A stretch of DNA of 64,000 bases from Proteus penneri (GTDB lineage: Bacteria > Pseudomonadota > Gammaproteobacteria > Enterobacterales > Enterobacteriaceae). Below the pieces are notes generated by a model. The model was not told where the DNA came from. It searched no databases and saw only the letters and a program-made list of their open reading frames with translations. Location of the stretch: positions 310,001-374,000 of the forward strand of contig NZ_PHFJ01000001.1 in NCBI RefSeq assembly GCF_003144535.1, in the 5' to 3' direction. Positions 51,046 through 60,423 of the stretch are shown in pieces. Within the stretch, counting starts at the first letter, position 1. The number at the start of each line of letters is the position of its first letter. Made by a program: the position numbers and the translations under genes.

Positions 51046-52623
51046 ATGACAGCAAATATCCATAATCATCGCATTCTTATCCTTGATTTCGGTTCACAGT
51101 ATACGCAGCTTATTGCTCGTCGTATTCGTGAAATCGGCGTTTATTGTGAACTCTGGGCATGGGATGTTACAGAAGAACAAATTCGTGAATTTAATCCTAA
51201 TGGTATTATTCTGTCTGGTGGCCCTGAAAGCACTACAGAAGACAATAGTCCTCGTGCGCCAGAATATGTATTTAATGCAGGTGTTCCTGTATTAGGAATT
51301 TGTTATGGTATGCAAACGATGTCGATGCAATTAGGTGGCGACGTCGAAGTTTCTGGTGAGCGTGAATTTGGTTATTCACAAGTTGAAATTCGTGAAACTT
51401 GTGCACTGTTCAATGATATTCAAGATTCAGTTAGTGAAGATGGTAAACCATTATTAGATGTGTGGATGAGCCACGGTGACAAAGTTACTGCTATTCCATC
51501 AGACTTCGTGACAGTAGCAAGCACTGAAACTTGCCCATTTGCTATTATGGCCAATGAAGAAAAACGCTTCTATGGCGTTCAATTCCATCCAGAAGTGACA
51601 CATACTCACCAAGGTTTAGCGATTTTAAAACGTTTTGTTTTAGATATTTGTGGTTGTGATGCTTTGTGGACATCGGCTGCAATTATTGAAGACACAGTTG
51701 CTCGTTTAAAGGAGCAAATTGGTGATGATCACGTTATTTTAGCATTATCAGGTGGTGTTGATTCCTCTGTTACCGCATTACTATTAAACCGTGCAATTGG
51801 TAAACGTTTAACCTGTGTATTTGTTGATAATGGTTTATTACGTCTGAATGAAGCAGAACAAGTGATGGAAATGTTTAAAGGTAAATTTGACCTTAATATT
51901 ATCCATGTTGAAGCCGAAGATCGCTTCTTGACTGCACTGAAAGGCGAAAACGATCCTGAGAAAAAACGCAAAATCATTGGTCATACATTCATTGAAATCT
52001 TTGATGAAGAGGCCGTTAAACAGCCACAAGTTAAATGGTTAGCACAAGGTACTATCTATCCTGATGTGATTGAATCAGCAGCGTCAGCAACTGGTAAAGC
52101 TCATGTGATTAAATCACACCACAATGTGGGTGGTTTACCAGAAGATATGAAACTGGGCTTAGTTGAGCCATTAAAAGAACTGTTTAAAGATGAAGTGCGT
52201 AAAATTGGCCTAGAGTTAGGTTTACCTTACGATATGCTTTATCGTCACCCATTCCCAGGACCTGGTTTAGGGGTTCGCGTATTAGGTGAGATCAAGAAAG
52301 AGTACTGTGATTTATTACGCCGTGCTGATGCTATCTTTATTGAAGAACTACATAAAGCTGACTTATATAACAAAGTAAGCCAAGCATTTACTGTGTTCTT
52401 ACCTGTACGTTCAGTGGGTGTTATGGGCGACGGCCGTAAATATGACTGGGTTGTTTCATTACGCGCAGTTGAAACCGTAGACTTTATGACTGCGCATTGG
52501 GCACATTTGCCGTATGACTTCTTAGGTCGTGTTTCTAATCGCATTATCAATGAAGTAAGCGGAATTTCCCGTGTTGTTTATGATATTAGCGGTAAGCCAC
52601 CAGCAACCATTGAGTGGGAATAA
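51046..52623 (+). CDS. guaA: GMP synthase (glutamine-hydrolysing)
   Basis: XMP to GMP using glutamine and ATP. 525 residues, the E. coli length. Class I amidotransferase domain with Cys86 in GICYGMQ and His/Glu in QFHPEV, an ATP pyrophosphatase domain with the P-loop LSGGVDSS, and a C-terminal dimerisation domain ending PPATIEWE. Second gene of the guaBA operon. Confidence 0.97.
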   Translation: MTANIHNHRILILDFGSQYTQLIARRIREIGVYCELWAWDVTEEQIREFNPNGIILSGGPESTTEDNSPRAPEYVFNAGVPVLGICYGMQTMSMQLGGDVEVSGEREFGYSQVEIRETCALFNDIQDSVSEDGKPLLDVWMSHGDKVTAIPSDFVTVASTETCPFAIMANEEKRFYGVQFHPEVTHTHQGLAILKRFVLDICGCDALWTSAAIIEDTVARLKEQIGDDHVILALSGGVDSSVTALLLNRAIGKRLTCVFVDNGLLRLNEAEQVMEMFKGKFDLNIIHVEAEDRFLTALKGENDPEKKRKIIGHTFIEIFDEEAVKQPQVKWLAQGTIYPDVIESAASATGKAHVIKSHHNVGGLPEDMKLGLVEPLKELFKDEVRKIGLELGLPYDMLYRHPFPGPGLGVRVLGEIKKEYCDLLRRADAIFIEELHKADLYNKVSQAFTVFLPVRSVGVMGDGRKYDWVVSLRAVETVDFMTAHWAHLPYDFLGRVSNRIINEVSGISRVVYDISGKPPATIEWE

Positions 52624-52667
52624 AATACCGTTTATCAGCAATAGTTGATAAAGGTTAAAAAACTAAG

Positions 52668-52697
52668 AGCCATCAGTAAGTTACTGGTGGCTTTTTT
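52668..52697 (+). terminator. Intrinsic terminator of guaBA
   Basis: GCCATCAGT / ACTGGTGGC stem (one G-U pair) with loop AAGTT and six T. Confidence 0.88.
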
Positions 52698-52878
52698 GTA
52701 TGTTTCTATTTATTAGTGATAGGCTTATTTTTATAAATAATAAACTCAATAAAGTTTTGGATTGATATTTGCTCACTTAACGGTAATTTAGAATAAGTTT
52801 TTCTATCGTAATTAATAGCGCCTTTATTATTCGTGCCAAGAGATCTTGCAAATTAAGAAAATAGGAGATAAGGAGATC

Positions 52879-53658
52879 ATGCATAATGAGATATTAAAAA
52901 AGTTGCCGCAAATAGAGCAAGAGTATCAAGTTAAATTACTTTATGTTGCAGAAAGTGGTAGCCGAGCTTGGGGGGTTGCTTCAACAGATAGTGATTATGA
53001 TGTGAGAGGTATTTTTATACGTCCACGCAATGCTTATCTTTCTATTGATAAACCTAAAGAAACCTTCGAATGGATAGAAAATAGTTGGTTTGATGTTGGT
53101 GCTTGGGATATTACAAAAGCGCTGCACTTATTACGTAAATCGAATTGCATATTATTAGAATGGCTCCAATCGCCAATAATTTATCAACAATATTCTAATG
53201 TTCAAAAAGAGTTATTTGAACTGGCAAAACTCTATTATCAACCAAAAGTAATTGTTCATCATTACAGAGGAATTGCTAAAGTTGTGAGTAGATATTCTCC
53301 TGAAAATAACTCTAAAAATGAGATTAGTGCAGAGCCAATAAAATTAAAAAAATGGTTCTATATGTTACGTTCTCTTTTATCTGCCTATTGGATGGTGAAA
53401 ACGGGTGAAATTCCACCTATGGAATTGGATAAACTGATAAAAATTTTAACTGTTGAAGAACAAAAAACCATCAAAGAATTAGTAGAATTTAAATCAGATA
53501 AAAATGAATATTTTACTTGGGTTCCAACACATACGATGCAATATCTAGTGACTTTTTTATGGAAAGAGACAAATGTCCAATTAACCAAAAGAATAGTACC
53601 TGATAATGATATTTTAAATAATTGGTTTAGGAAAAAATTAGATGAAACTGACTATTGA
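52879..53658 (+). CDS. RlaP-like nucleotidyltransferase (PF10127 type), first of a pair
   Basis: From the ATG at 52879, with AAGGAG at ideal spacing, 259 residues. The DNA-polymerase-beta-type core is visible: G27-S28-R-A-W, then D37-S-D39-Y-D41 (the hG[GS]x9-13Dx[DE] pattern), followed by RGIFIRP and an all-helical rest (about 95-255). The PF10127 group has been linked to RNA-repair gene sets that include RNA ligases, and an RNA ligase gene lies 8.7 kb downstream in this window. The catalytic acidic residues look intact, so it should be active; the nucleic acid it extends is unknown. Confidence 0.8.
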   Translation: MHNEILKKLPQIEQEYQVKLLYVAESGSRAWGVASTDSDYDVRGIFIRPRNAYLSIDKPKETFEWIENSWFDVGAWDITKALHLLRKSNCILLEWLQSPIIYQQYSNVQKELFELAKLYYQPKVIVHHYRGIAKVVSRYSPENNSKNEISAEPIKLKKWFYMLRSLLSAYWMVKTGEIPPMELDKLIKILTVEEQKTIKELVEFKSDKNEYFTWVPTHTMQYLVTFLWKETNVQLTKRIVPDNDILNNWFRKKLDETDY

Positions 53659-54694
53659 AGATATAAAACCTTACCTTTTATTTGAAAGTATCGCTGGAAG
53701 TCGTTCACATAATCTTGCGACAGAAAAATCAGATACAGATATTAAAGGAGTCTTTTACCTCCCTAAAGATCTTTTTTATGGGTTGGAATACACACCACAA
53801 GTAAGTAATGAAAGCAATGATATAGTCTATTATGAGCTTGGGAGATTTATAGAACTATTATGTGCATCTAATCCTAATATTTTAGAGCTACTTAATTCAC
53901 CTGAACATATGGTTATTTATCGACACCCTTTAATGTCATTAATAAAGCCAGAATGGTTTTTGTCTAAAACTTGTGTTCAAACATTTGTACATTATGCACA
54001 AAGGCAGGTTAAGAAGGCTCAAGGGCTAAACAAAAAAATAGTAAATCCAGTTGAAAAAAAATTAAAAACCATTCTCGATTTTTGTTATGTCATTGAAGAT
54101 GGAAAAACAATATTAATCAATACATGGCTAAAAAATCGGCATTGGAAACAAGAACATATTGGGTTAACAAAACTTACCCACGCACAAGATATTTATGCAA
54201 TTTATTATGATGATAAAGTGTCTTATCAAGGAATAATAAAAAAAGAAAATGCTAATGATGTATTGCTAAGTAGTATTTCTAAAACAGCAAAACCAGAAGG
54301 TTATCTTAGCTTTAATAAAGAAGGTTATAGTGCATATCGCAAGCAATATCATGAATATTGGCAATGGGTTGAGCAACGTAATGATGTTCGTTACCAACAA
54401 AACATCGATCATGGAAGAAATTACGATAGTAAGAATATGATGCATACTTTTAGATTACTTTATATCGCACTAGGGATAGCACAAGAAGGGAAAGTGAAGG
54501 TTTGGTGTGATAATAGAGATGAATTATTAGCAATTAAAGCAGGACAATTTAGTTATGATGAATTATTAGAGCGTAGTGAAATTCTTATTAAGACCATTAA
54601 TAATGCATTTCAACTAAGTCTATTGCCTGATGAAATTGAGCCTTCAATTGCAGAAGTTGCTCTTATAAATATAAGAAAAGCGCTCTATAAATAG
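53642..54694 (+). CDS. RlaP-like nucleotidyltransferase, second of a pair
   Basis: 350 residues. Same core as its neighbour: G19-S20-R-S-H, then D31-T-D33 in a SDTDIKGVFYLP context, followed by helical regions. It overlaps the end of the first gene by 17 bases and has AGGA ten bases before its ATG, so the two are translated from one message. The proteins are clearly diverged paralogues rather than a recent duplication. The operon ends in a 12-bp perfect hairpin. No known substrate; RNA repair or tRNA end modification is the best family-based guess. Confidence 0.78.
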   Translation: MKLTIEDIKPYLLFESIAGSRSHNLATEKSDTDIKGVFYLPKDLFYGLEYTPQVSNESNDIVYYELGRFIELLCASNPNILELLNSPEHMVIYRHPLMSLIKPEWFLSKTCVQTFVHYAQRQVKKAQGLNKKIVNPVEKKLKTILDFCYVIEDGKTILINTWLKNRHWKQEHIGLTKLTHAQDIYAIYYDDKVSYQGIIKKENANDVLLSSISKTAKPEGYLSFNKEGYSAYRKQYHEYWQWVEQRNDVRYQQNIDHGRNYDSKNMMHTFRLLYIALGIAQEGKVKVWCDNRDELLAIKAGQFSYDELLERSEILIKTINNAFQLSLLPDEIEPSIAEVALINIRKALYK

Positions 54695-54722
54695 TAGAAA
54701 AATGAACTAGCCTAGAAAACTA

Positions 54723-54758
54723 ATATCCCTTACATAATGTAAGGGATATGCTATTTTT
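54723..54758 (+). terminator. Terminator of the nucleotidyltransferase operon
   Basis: Perfect 12-bp stem (ATATCCCTTACA / TGTAAGGGATAT) with a three-base loop, followed by GCTATTTTT. It may also serve the convergent small gene. Confidence 0.75.
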
Positions 54759-54822
54759 AATATTTTAAGTATACAAACTAAATACGAAAATATTTATTAA
54801 ATAGCGTTTGCGTATGAAAATA

Positions 54823-55056
54823 TTAATTAGTTGCAAGATACTCAGGATAAGCATCTGTTAACTTCATATAGATACGCTTGTGCGTTGCTTTCTTTCTGAA
54901 ATCCTGTTTTAAACAGATTTTAGCTGCATTTTTTAACTCAGCAGGTACATTTTCAGCGTTTGTAGAGGCAATAATGGAAAAACGCACTTTCTTTTTAGAC
55001 CGACTTAAATTATAAGGTAAACCTAAAATTCGTCTTGCGACTCTGTTTGTTTTCAC
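54823..55056 (-). CDS. Small basic protein of unknown function, GTG start
   Basis: 77 residues, Lys/Arg-rich in the first third (RVARRILGLPYNLSRSKKK) and again near the end (FRKKATHKRIYMKL). The GTG start follows AAGGAGTGAG at good spacing, which makes a real gene likely. No signal peptide or membrane segment. The charge suggests nucleic-acid binding. Convergent with the RlaP-like pair. I do not recognise a family. Confidence 0.65.
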   Translation of the reverse strand: MKTNRVARRILGLPYNLSRSKKKVRFSIIASTNAENVPAELKNAAKICLKQDFRKKATHKRIYMKLTDAYPEYLATN

Positions 55057-55447
55057 AACTCACTCCTTTTTACATGTAATTTAGAGAAAGCCCTTTTATT
55101 ATAACAGAAAATAAAAAGAATAAGGTGTTGGTAACCTTATTAATTTAGCATTAAAGGCTATTTTCTCTATAATTTTTAAAATATATTTAGATTAATAAAA
55201 AATGTTTTTCTAGTCGAAATTTAACTAACTAGATTGTCGTTACTTTAAATTAAAATTTTTATTCTTATAAAGAGTATTTAAAATACTGTCATTATTAAAA
55301 ATAATAAATTTAGTTTAATATTAACAATGGGTTACTTGTCTTATAATTTAGATGATAATGATATAAGATGTTTTAAATTACAAATAATTATCATCTTTTT
55401 GAAAAAAGATATTGGAAAAGAGATCTCAATAAAAATTTAACGTTATT
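55057..55447. other. AT-rich gap without gene
   Basis: 391 bases between the small basic protein gene and cutA. Rich in A and T, no inverted repeat of note, no credible open frame. It must hold the promoter of the small basic protein gene. Confidence 0.5.
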
Positions 55448-55756
55448 TTAGCCCAAGGAAGTATGGATCCAATTAAGATAACCTTTAAAACCATTTTCAA
55501 TCGGTATTATAATCACTTCGGGAGTATCATAGGGATGTATTTCGACAAGAGCATCAATTAAGTTTTGCTGTTTAATTTTTTCAGATTTTATCATCATAAG
55601 TATTTCATTATCTTCAATAATTTTATTATCCCAATGATAAATAGATTTAACTTGAGGTATTAAGTTTACACAAGCAGCAAGCTTTGTATTGATGAGGTAA
55701 TGCGCAATTTCATTAGCGATTTTTTCATTTGGTGCTGTAGAGTATGCAATTATCAT
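55448..55756 (-). CDS. cutA: CutA divalent-ion tolerance protein
   Basis: 102 residues (E. coli 112, with a longer N-terminus). The CutA core is clear: YSTAPNEKIA, KLAACVNLIPQVKSIYHWDNKI, MMIKSEK, IHPYDTPEVIIIPIENG, YLNWI. Trimeric cytosolic protein; the copper-tolerance role comes from early genetics and is not firmly explained. Standing alone here, not next to dsbD as in E. coli. Confidence 0.92.
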   Translation of the reverse strand: MIIAYSTAPNEKIANEIAHYLINTKLAACVNLIPQVKSIYHWDNKIIEDNEILMMIKSEKIKQQNLIDALVEIHPYDTPEVIIIPIENGFKGYLNWIHTSLG

Positions 55757-56124
55757 TGTTTGTCCTTTTAAAATTAATTTGATTTTTCATAGCAGTAATC
55801 AGGCTTGATGATTTTAATTTTATCAAAATAAAACTTTTTAAAACTTAAATCTAATATTTTTATTTTTAGCGAAATAAAACAGTATTTTCAAAAAAAACTT
55901 TCTCGATATGAGCTGTTTACGGCATTATTAAGGGCATTTTACGTATTATAAGGTTCTTGTAGTAAAGAAAAATATAAGAGTGCCGATATTATTGGTAGAT
56001 TAATGAAATGTATCTATTTGTGTTATAGGCTTAATTTGGCTAAAGGCATTTTATTTTCAATAATATCTCTAATATAAAATAAACTAATTAGTCATAAGAT
56101 TTATAAAAATTTGTGGGGTTTAAA
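55757..56124. other. Divergent promoter region of cutA and the SorC-type regulator
   Basis: 368 AT-rich bases. Some short dyads around 55900-55960 but nothing I can name. No gene seen. Confidence 0.45.
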
Positions 56125-57108
56125 ATGGATAATAATTCGCTAAAAAACGCGAGTTTATTTGATAATGATCCCGTTCTCTATGCAGCGTGGCTTTACTATC
56201 AGGACGGACTCAGCCAAAGTGAAGTTGCAAATATTATGGGTGTTTCTCGTGTTACTGTCGTGAAATATTTGCATTTAGCTAGAGAAAAAGGATTCGTAAA
56301 TATTAACTTGGATTCATCAGTATTTTCTACGATTGATTATGCCCTCAGAATAAAAGCAAAATTCGATCTTAATAATGTGCTTATTTTACCTGATGAAGAA
56401 AAGAATAAATCACAACATACTTTAAATATGAACAGAGAAAGGTTAGCGAAAGCAGGAGCAATGTATCTTTCTCAGATAATTAATGACGATGATATTTTAG
56501 GTGTTGCTTGGGGACGAACAATTTATAAATTGGGTAATTATCTTTCACCCAAGTCATTAAAAAATATCACAGTACTACAAATGATAGGCGCCGTAGCGCC
56601 ACAGCCTGATTTTAAAACAACAGAAGCAGCCGCGTTAATTGCAAACAAGTTGTCAGGGTGCAGTATTAATTTGCATGTACCTGCGGTAGTTTCTAGTGCG
56701 CGCCTAGCAATGGAACTTCAAGCTGAGCCTATTATTAGGCGCAGTTTTTCGGCGCTAAATCAGTGTAATAAAGCCCTTTTTGTTGTGGGTAATACATTTG
56801 ATGATAATCCTTTGGTAACAACGGGGGTTTTAACGAGTAGTGAGATGGCTCAATATCGTGATTTAGGCGCTGTCGGTGTAATTTGTGGACGTTTTTATGA
56901 TGCGCAAGGTAATCCTTTAGTTTCTGATATTGACCTTAGGATAATGGGAATAAGTCTTGCTCAGTTAAGACAAATAACACAACGACTTTTTATTGCTGGT
57001 GGTGTGGAAAATATTCAAGCAACAATAGGGGCGATAAAAGGAGGTTATGCCACTGATATTGTAATTGATGAAGTCACAGCGTTGGCATTATTAGAGTTAG
57101 ATAATTAG
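56125..57108 (+). CDS. SorC-family sugar-binding transcriptional regulator
   Basis: 327 residues from the ATG at 56125 (GGGG eight bases upstream). N-terminal helix-turn-helix (about 15-60: WLYYQDGLSQSEVANIMGVSRVTV) and a SorC-type sugar-phosphate sensing domain (about 70-325: GVAWGRTIYKLG, VLQMIGAV, GRFYDAQG, IAGGVENIQATIGAIKGGYATDIV). These proteins respond to a phosphorylated sugar and usually control a sugar operon next door; none is present here, the next genes being a ModE-boxed ABC transporter. Its target is therefore unclear. Ends at a terminator. Confidence 0.88.
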   Translation: MDNNSLKNASLFDNDPVLYAAWLYYQDGLSQSEVANIMGVSRVTVVKYLHLAREKGFVNINLDSSVFSTIDYALRIKAKFDLNNVLILPDEEKNKSQHTLNMNRERLAKAGAMYLSQIINDDDILGVAWGRTIYKLGNYLSPKSLKNITVLQMIGAVAPQPDFKTTEAAALIANKLSGCSINLHVPAVVSSARLAMELQAEPIIRRSFSALNQCNKALFVVGNTFDDNPLVTTGVLTSSEMAQYRDLGAVGVICGRFYDAQGNPLVSDIDLRIMGISLAQLRQITQRLFIAGGVENIQATIGAIKGGYATDIVIDEVTALALLELDN

Positions 57109-57112
57109 TAAT

Positions 57113-57139
57113 AAAATCCTCGTGAAAGCGAGGATTTTT
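57113..57139 (+). terminator. Intrinsic terminator of the SorC-type regulator gene
   Basis: Perfect 10-bp stem (AAAATCCTCG / CGAGGATTTT) with loop TGAAAG and T tail. Confidence 0.9.
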
Positions 57140-57301
57140 TGGCAAATGACTATTTAAGATCTACTTATCTCTGATAATAAGCATTTATTTTGAAAGGTCT
57201 TTTCTGTAAATCTTATACATAAAGAAAAAGATAAAAATGATAAGTTGTTAACATTTTTACCTTTTTTTAATATGAGTCTCTTGCCTTAAATGCTTATATC
57301 A

Positions 57302-57329
57302 TTCATTATATAAAAAATTATATAACGAT
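57302..57329. promoter_or_regulatory. ModE operator before the ABC transporter
   Basis: TTCATTATATA - six bases - TATATAACGAT. The right half equals the ModE half-site (ATCGTTATATA on the other strand) and the left half matches 9 of 11. It ends 19 bases before the chosen start of the binding-protein gene, where it would block transcription when molybdate or tungstate is plentiful. Confidence 0.78.
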
Positions 57330-57348
57330 GATTGGGATTACCATATTT

Positions 57349-58104
57349 ATGAAACGCCAATTGCTTGCTAGTTTAGGATTAGCATTAGGATTAATTTGTC
57401 ATAATACATTTGCAGCTGAGCTTCATCTTTATGCAGGGGCTGGATTAAAACAACCCGTAGAGCAGGTTGTGAGTGTGTTTGAAAAAGAGACAGGAAATAA
57501 AGTCACTATTGAATATGGTGGTTCAGGCCAAATATTAACACGCTTTAATTTAACTAAGCAGGGAGATTTATTCTTTCCTGGGTCACAAGATTATGTTGAA
57601 AAGTTAGATAAAGAAGGGCAAGTGGTTAATCAGTATTCTATTATTCGCCATATTCCAGTTATTGCTGTGCGTAAAGATAAAGTGGGGGATATTAAAACCC
57701 TAGAAGATCTTGCGAATAGTTCATTAAAACTAGGTATGGGTGATGCTAAAGCTATCGCATTAGGAAAAAGTGGCGAACAACTTATTGATGCATCAGGACA
57801 AGGTGATAAATTACGCGATAAAGTTGTGGTTCGCACTGCAACAATTAAACAATTGCTTATGTATTTATTAAATGGGGAAGTGGATGCTGCCATTATTGGA
57901 TATGCAGATGCAATGAAAAACCAAGATAAACTTGTTTTACTTCCAGTTCCTGAAGGTAGTCCAGAAGAAGTGGCAACACTTGCTGTTTTAAAAACATCAG
58001 CAAATCCAGAAGAAGCACAATTACTTGCTGATTATTTTACTCGCTCTGAAGGGATCAAGGCTTTTACTGATTATGGTTTTCTTCCTGTAATTTCGAAACC
58101 ATAA
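57349..58104 (+). CDS. ModA-like substrate-binding protein (molybdate/tungstate type)
   Basis: From the ATG at 57349, 251 residues with a signal peptide (about 1-23, ending TFAA). An ATG seven codons earlier overlaps the ModE operator and is unlikely. Mature protein is of the ModA/WtpA-related class: LHLYAGAGLKQPVEQVV, VTIEYGGSGQI, GDLFFPGSQDYVEKL, DAAIIGYADA. It differs enough from E. coli ModA that tungstate or another oxyanion is possible. The ModE box supports molybdate or tungstate. A terminator-like hairpin separates it from the permease gene. Confidence 0.85.
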   Translation: MKRQLLASLGLALGLICHNTFAAELHLYAGAGLKQPVEQVVSVFEKETGNKVTIEYGGSGQILTRFNLTKQGDLFFPGSQDYVEKLDKEGQVVNQYSIIRHIPVIAVRKDKVGDIKTLEDLANSSLKLGMGDAKAIALGKSGEQLIDASGQGDKLRDKVVVRTATIKQLLMYLLNGEVDAAIIGYADAMKNQDKLVLLPVPEGSPEEVATLAVLKTSANPEEAQLLADYFTRSEGIKAFTDYGFLPVISKP

Positions 58105-58133
58105 ATTTTTTCTCACATAAATTGTGTTTTTTT

Positions 58134-58159
58134 GCCACCAACTCACTGGTGGCTTTTTT
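58134..58159 (+). terminator. Terminator-like hairpin between binding-protein and permease genes
   Basis: GCCACCA / TGGTGGC stem followed by six T, inside the transporter operon. It probably lets the binding protein be made in excess over the membrane parts. Confidence 0.8.
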
Positions 58160-58203
58160 CATTATCACAATAAAATAAATATTTATCGTAAAAAGGAAAT
58201 AAC

Positions 58204-58980
58204 GTGTTTCGATGGGCATTAATTCCACTCTTTTTATTGTTATTTCTGATCTTAGGATCGCTAATTGCGCTGATATGTCAACTTTCTTATGTTGAATTGA
58301 GGCAAGTTATTATTGATCCTGAATTTCATTTTGCTATTGGTATGTCACTCAGTACAGCGCTAACTTCTTTATGTTTAGCAATTATCTTAGGTGTACCCGC
58401 CGCATGGGCAATGACAAGAATTCCTTTTAAAGGGCATCGTTTCATTGATGCGTTATTAGATTTACCTTTGGTGACTCCTCCATTAGTTATCGGTATCGGA
58501 TTATTATTGTTATTAGGAAATCAGGGGCCTTTAACAGGTATTTTTCCTGAGTTATCTCGCTCTCTTTTTTCACCGTTGGGTATTATTATTGCTCAAACTT
58601 ATGTTGCTAGCGCGATTATTATGAGAAACAGCCTTTCTGCTTTTAAGTCGGTTGATCCTGCTTATATTCAAACAGCACAAAATTTAGGATTAACACCAAC
58701 AAAAACATTTTTCTTAATTGAAATACCACTTTGCTGGTCAGCTCTAATGAGTGGAAGTATTATCGCATTTTCTAGAGCCTTAGGTGAATTTGGCGCTACG
58801 TTAATGTTAGCTGGTGCAACAAGGTTAAAAACCGAAACGTTGCCTATGGCAATTTATCTAAATATCGCCAGTGGAGATTTCACCTTGGCAATAGGTTGTG
58901 CGCTCGTTCTTATCGCTATCGCGATTACTTTATTATTTGCGTTGCATCGTTTACAGCGAGAAAGGAAGGCATCATGTTAG
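58204..58980 (+). CDS. ModB/CysT-type ABC transporter permease
   Basis: 258 residues, about six membrane segments, GTG start with AAAAGGAAAT upstream. The EAA loop that touches the ATPase is visible (DPAYIQTAQNLGLTPTKTFFLIEIPL), followed by SRALGEFGATLMLAG, typical of molybdate and sulfate permeases. It overlaps the start of the ATPase gene by seven bases. Confidence 0.88.
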   Translation: MFRWALIPLFLLLFLILGSLIALICQLSYVELRQVIIDPEFHFAIGMSLSTALTSLCLAIILGVPAAWAMTRIPFKGHRFIDALLDLPLVTPPLVIGIGLLLLLGNQGPLTGIFPELSRSLFSPLGIIIAQTYVASAIIMRNSLSAFKSVDPAYIQTAQNLGLTPTKTFFLIEIPLCWSALMSGSIIAFSRALGEFGATLMLAGATRLKTETLPMAIYLNIASGDFTLAIGCALVLIAIAITLLFALHRLQRERKASC

Positions 58981-59600
58981 AAATTCGTTCATTAACATCG
59001 GGCATATTAAAAGATGTCTCGTTAAAGGTAGAGAAAGGAACTTGCTTAGGAATAAGTGGTACATCAGGAAGCGGTAAAACTACACTTTTAAATGCGATTG
59101 CTGGATATACTTCGTACTCTGGAGATATCTATCTTGCAAATAAAAGTATAAATGAACAGCCTGTGTGGTTGCGTTCTTGCCGATATTTAAATCAACGGCT
59201 TTATTTATTTCCGTTTATGACGGTGACACAAAATTTATGGCTAGCACAATATGGTGCAAAACAGAAAAGAAGTAAGGAGAGAGAAAAGGCGATATTAGAG
59301 CAAATGGGAATTACACATCTTGCTGAACGTTATCCTTATCAAATATCAGGAGGTGAGCAACAACGTGTTGCATTGGCAAGAGCTCTTATTAGCCAACCCA
59401 AACTTTTACTACTGGATGAACCTTTTTCGAGTTTGGATTGGGAAACACGTTATCAACTTTGGGATTTAATGAGTTCCTTAAAATCTAAGGAGATAACGAT
59501 GATCATGGTTACTCATGAGCCTCGTGAAATAAAAGCGCTAGCAGATAAAACGGTTTTATTGTCTCAAGGACAAGTTGTTACTGAAAATTCTATACTATGA
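58974..59600 (+). CDS. Short ModC-like ABC transporter ATPase
   Basis: From the ATG at 58974 (AAAGGAAGG upstream, overlapping the permease stop) 208 residues. All core motifs are present: Walker A GTSGSGKT (29-36), Q-loop Q74, signature SGGEQQR (125-131), Walker B LLLLDEP and the switch His181. It ends shortly after the core, so it lacks the C-terminal oxyanion-binding (TOBE/Mop) domain of E. coli ModC (352 residues), which in ModC takes part in feedback inhibition. Confidence 0.88.
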   Translation: MLEIRSLTSGILKDVSLKVEKGTCLGISGTSGSGKTTLLNAIAGYTSYSGDIYLANKSINEQPVWLRSCRYLNQRLYLFPFMTVTQNLWLAQYGAKQKRSKEREKAILEQMGITHLAERYPYQISGGEQQRVALARALISQPKLLLLDEPFSSLDWETRYQLWDLMSSLKSKEITMIMVTHEPREIKALADKTVLLSQGQVVTENSIL

Positions 59601-59620
59601 AGTTATTGATTGCTTATTGA

Positions 59621-60313
59621 TCACCAAGCCATTACTGACCAATGGATAATACGCCCCATAATTTTTACAGAACTTGTTTCCGCTGATTCATCAGGAAATT
59701 CGTCTTTATTATAACTACGTATAATTAATTTACCGCCAGGTTGACGATAGAGTAGTTTTATTCTAAACAAAGCATCTTGTTCGATAGCATAAATACCACC
59801 ATCAACAATACGAGTATTGCCTGTATCGACAGTAACTGTTGAGCCATTTGGAATAACGGGTGACATACTGTCGCCATAAACAGAAAAGCAGATCACGTTC
59901 TGAGATGATGCGCCATAACGGCGTAATGTGCTTTTTGAAAATCTCAATTTATATCCATTATGATCTTCGTTAGTACAACAACCGTCACCTGCTGCGAGCT
60001 CGATACTTTTAAAATAGGGTATTTCTACTTCATCATCACCTAAAGGAGTATTACTGTCCCATTCACTTACAGGTTGCCATTCATTCTCTGGTGGAATTTC
60101 AGAAGTTGCATTGGTTTGTTCTTCACCTCCAAGTAGCCAAGCCAAATCACAATTTAACGCTTTTGCTAATTCAGGTAAAAAACGGGGACGTTTAGTTTTA
60201 CCGCTTTCTAGTTGTTCTATGGATTGCTGTGTCGTACTTGCTAAAGTGGCAAGTTCTGATTGTGTTAAACCTAACGCAATGCGTTTATCTTTGGTACGTT
60301 TCGCAATAGACAT
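59621..60313 (-). CDS. Lone XRE-S24 (LexA/cI-like) repressor
   Basis: 230 residues. Helix-turn-helix at about 7-62 ([27 protein letters not shown]), then an S24 self-cleaving domain: Ala108-Gly109 as likely cleavage bond in ELAAGDG, Ser149 in YGDSMSP and Lys186 in FRIKLLY, 37 residues apart as in LexA. Such repressors give up control of phage or accessory genes on DNA damage. No other phage gene is near, so it is either a prophage leftover or an independent regulator; its targets may be neighbours in this accessory block. Confidence 0.87.
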   Translation of the reverse strand: MSIAKRTKDKRIALGLTQSELATLASTTQQSIEQLESGKTKRPRFLPELAKALNCDLAWLLGGEEQTNATSEIPPENEWQPVSEWDSNTPLGDDEVEIPYFKSIELAAGDGCCTNEDHNGYKLRFSKSTLRRYGASSQNVICFSVYGDSMSPVIPNGSTVTVDTGNTRIVDGGIYAIEQDALFRIKLLYRQPGGKLIIRSYNKDEFPDESAETSSVKIMGRIIHWSVMAW

Positions 60314-60423
60314 TAGTGACTCCTAATACGTGTCCTTACATATTCAAGTACAAAGAGTATATCGTAAAAAGAAAACAAATTAAATTGTATTTTACCTTAA
60401 GAATAAAATTAAGAATAGATTAA

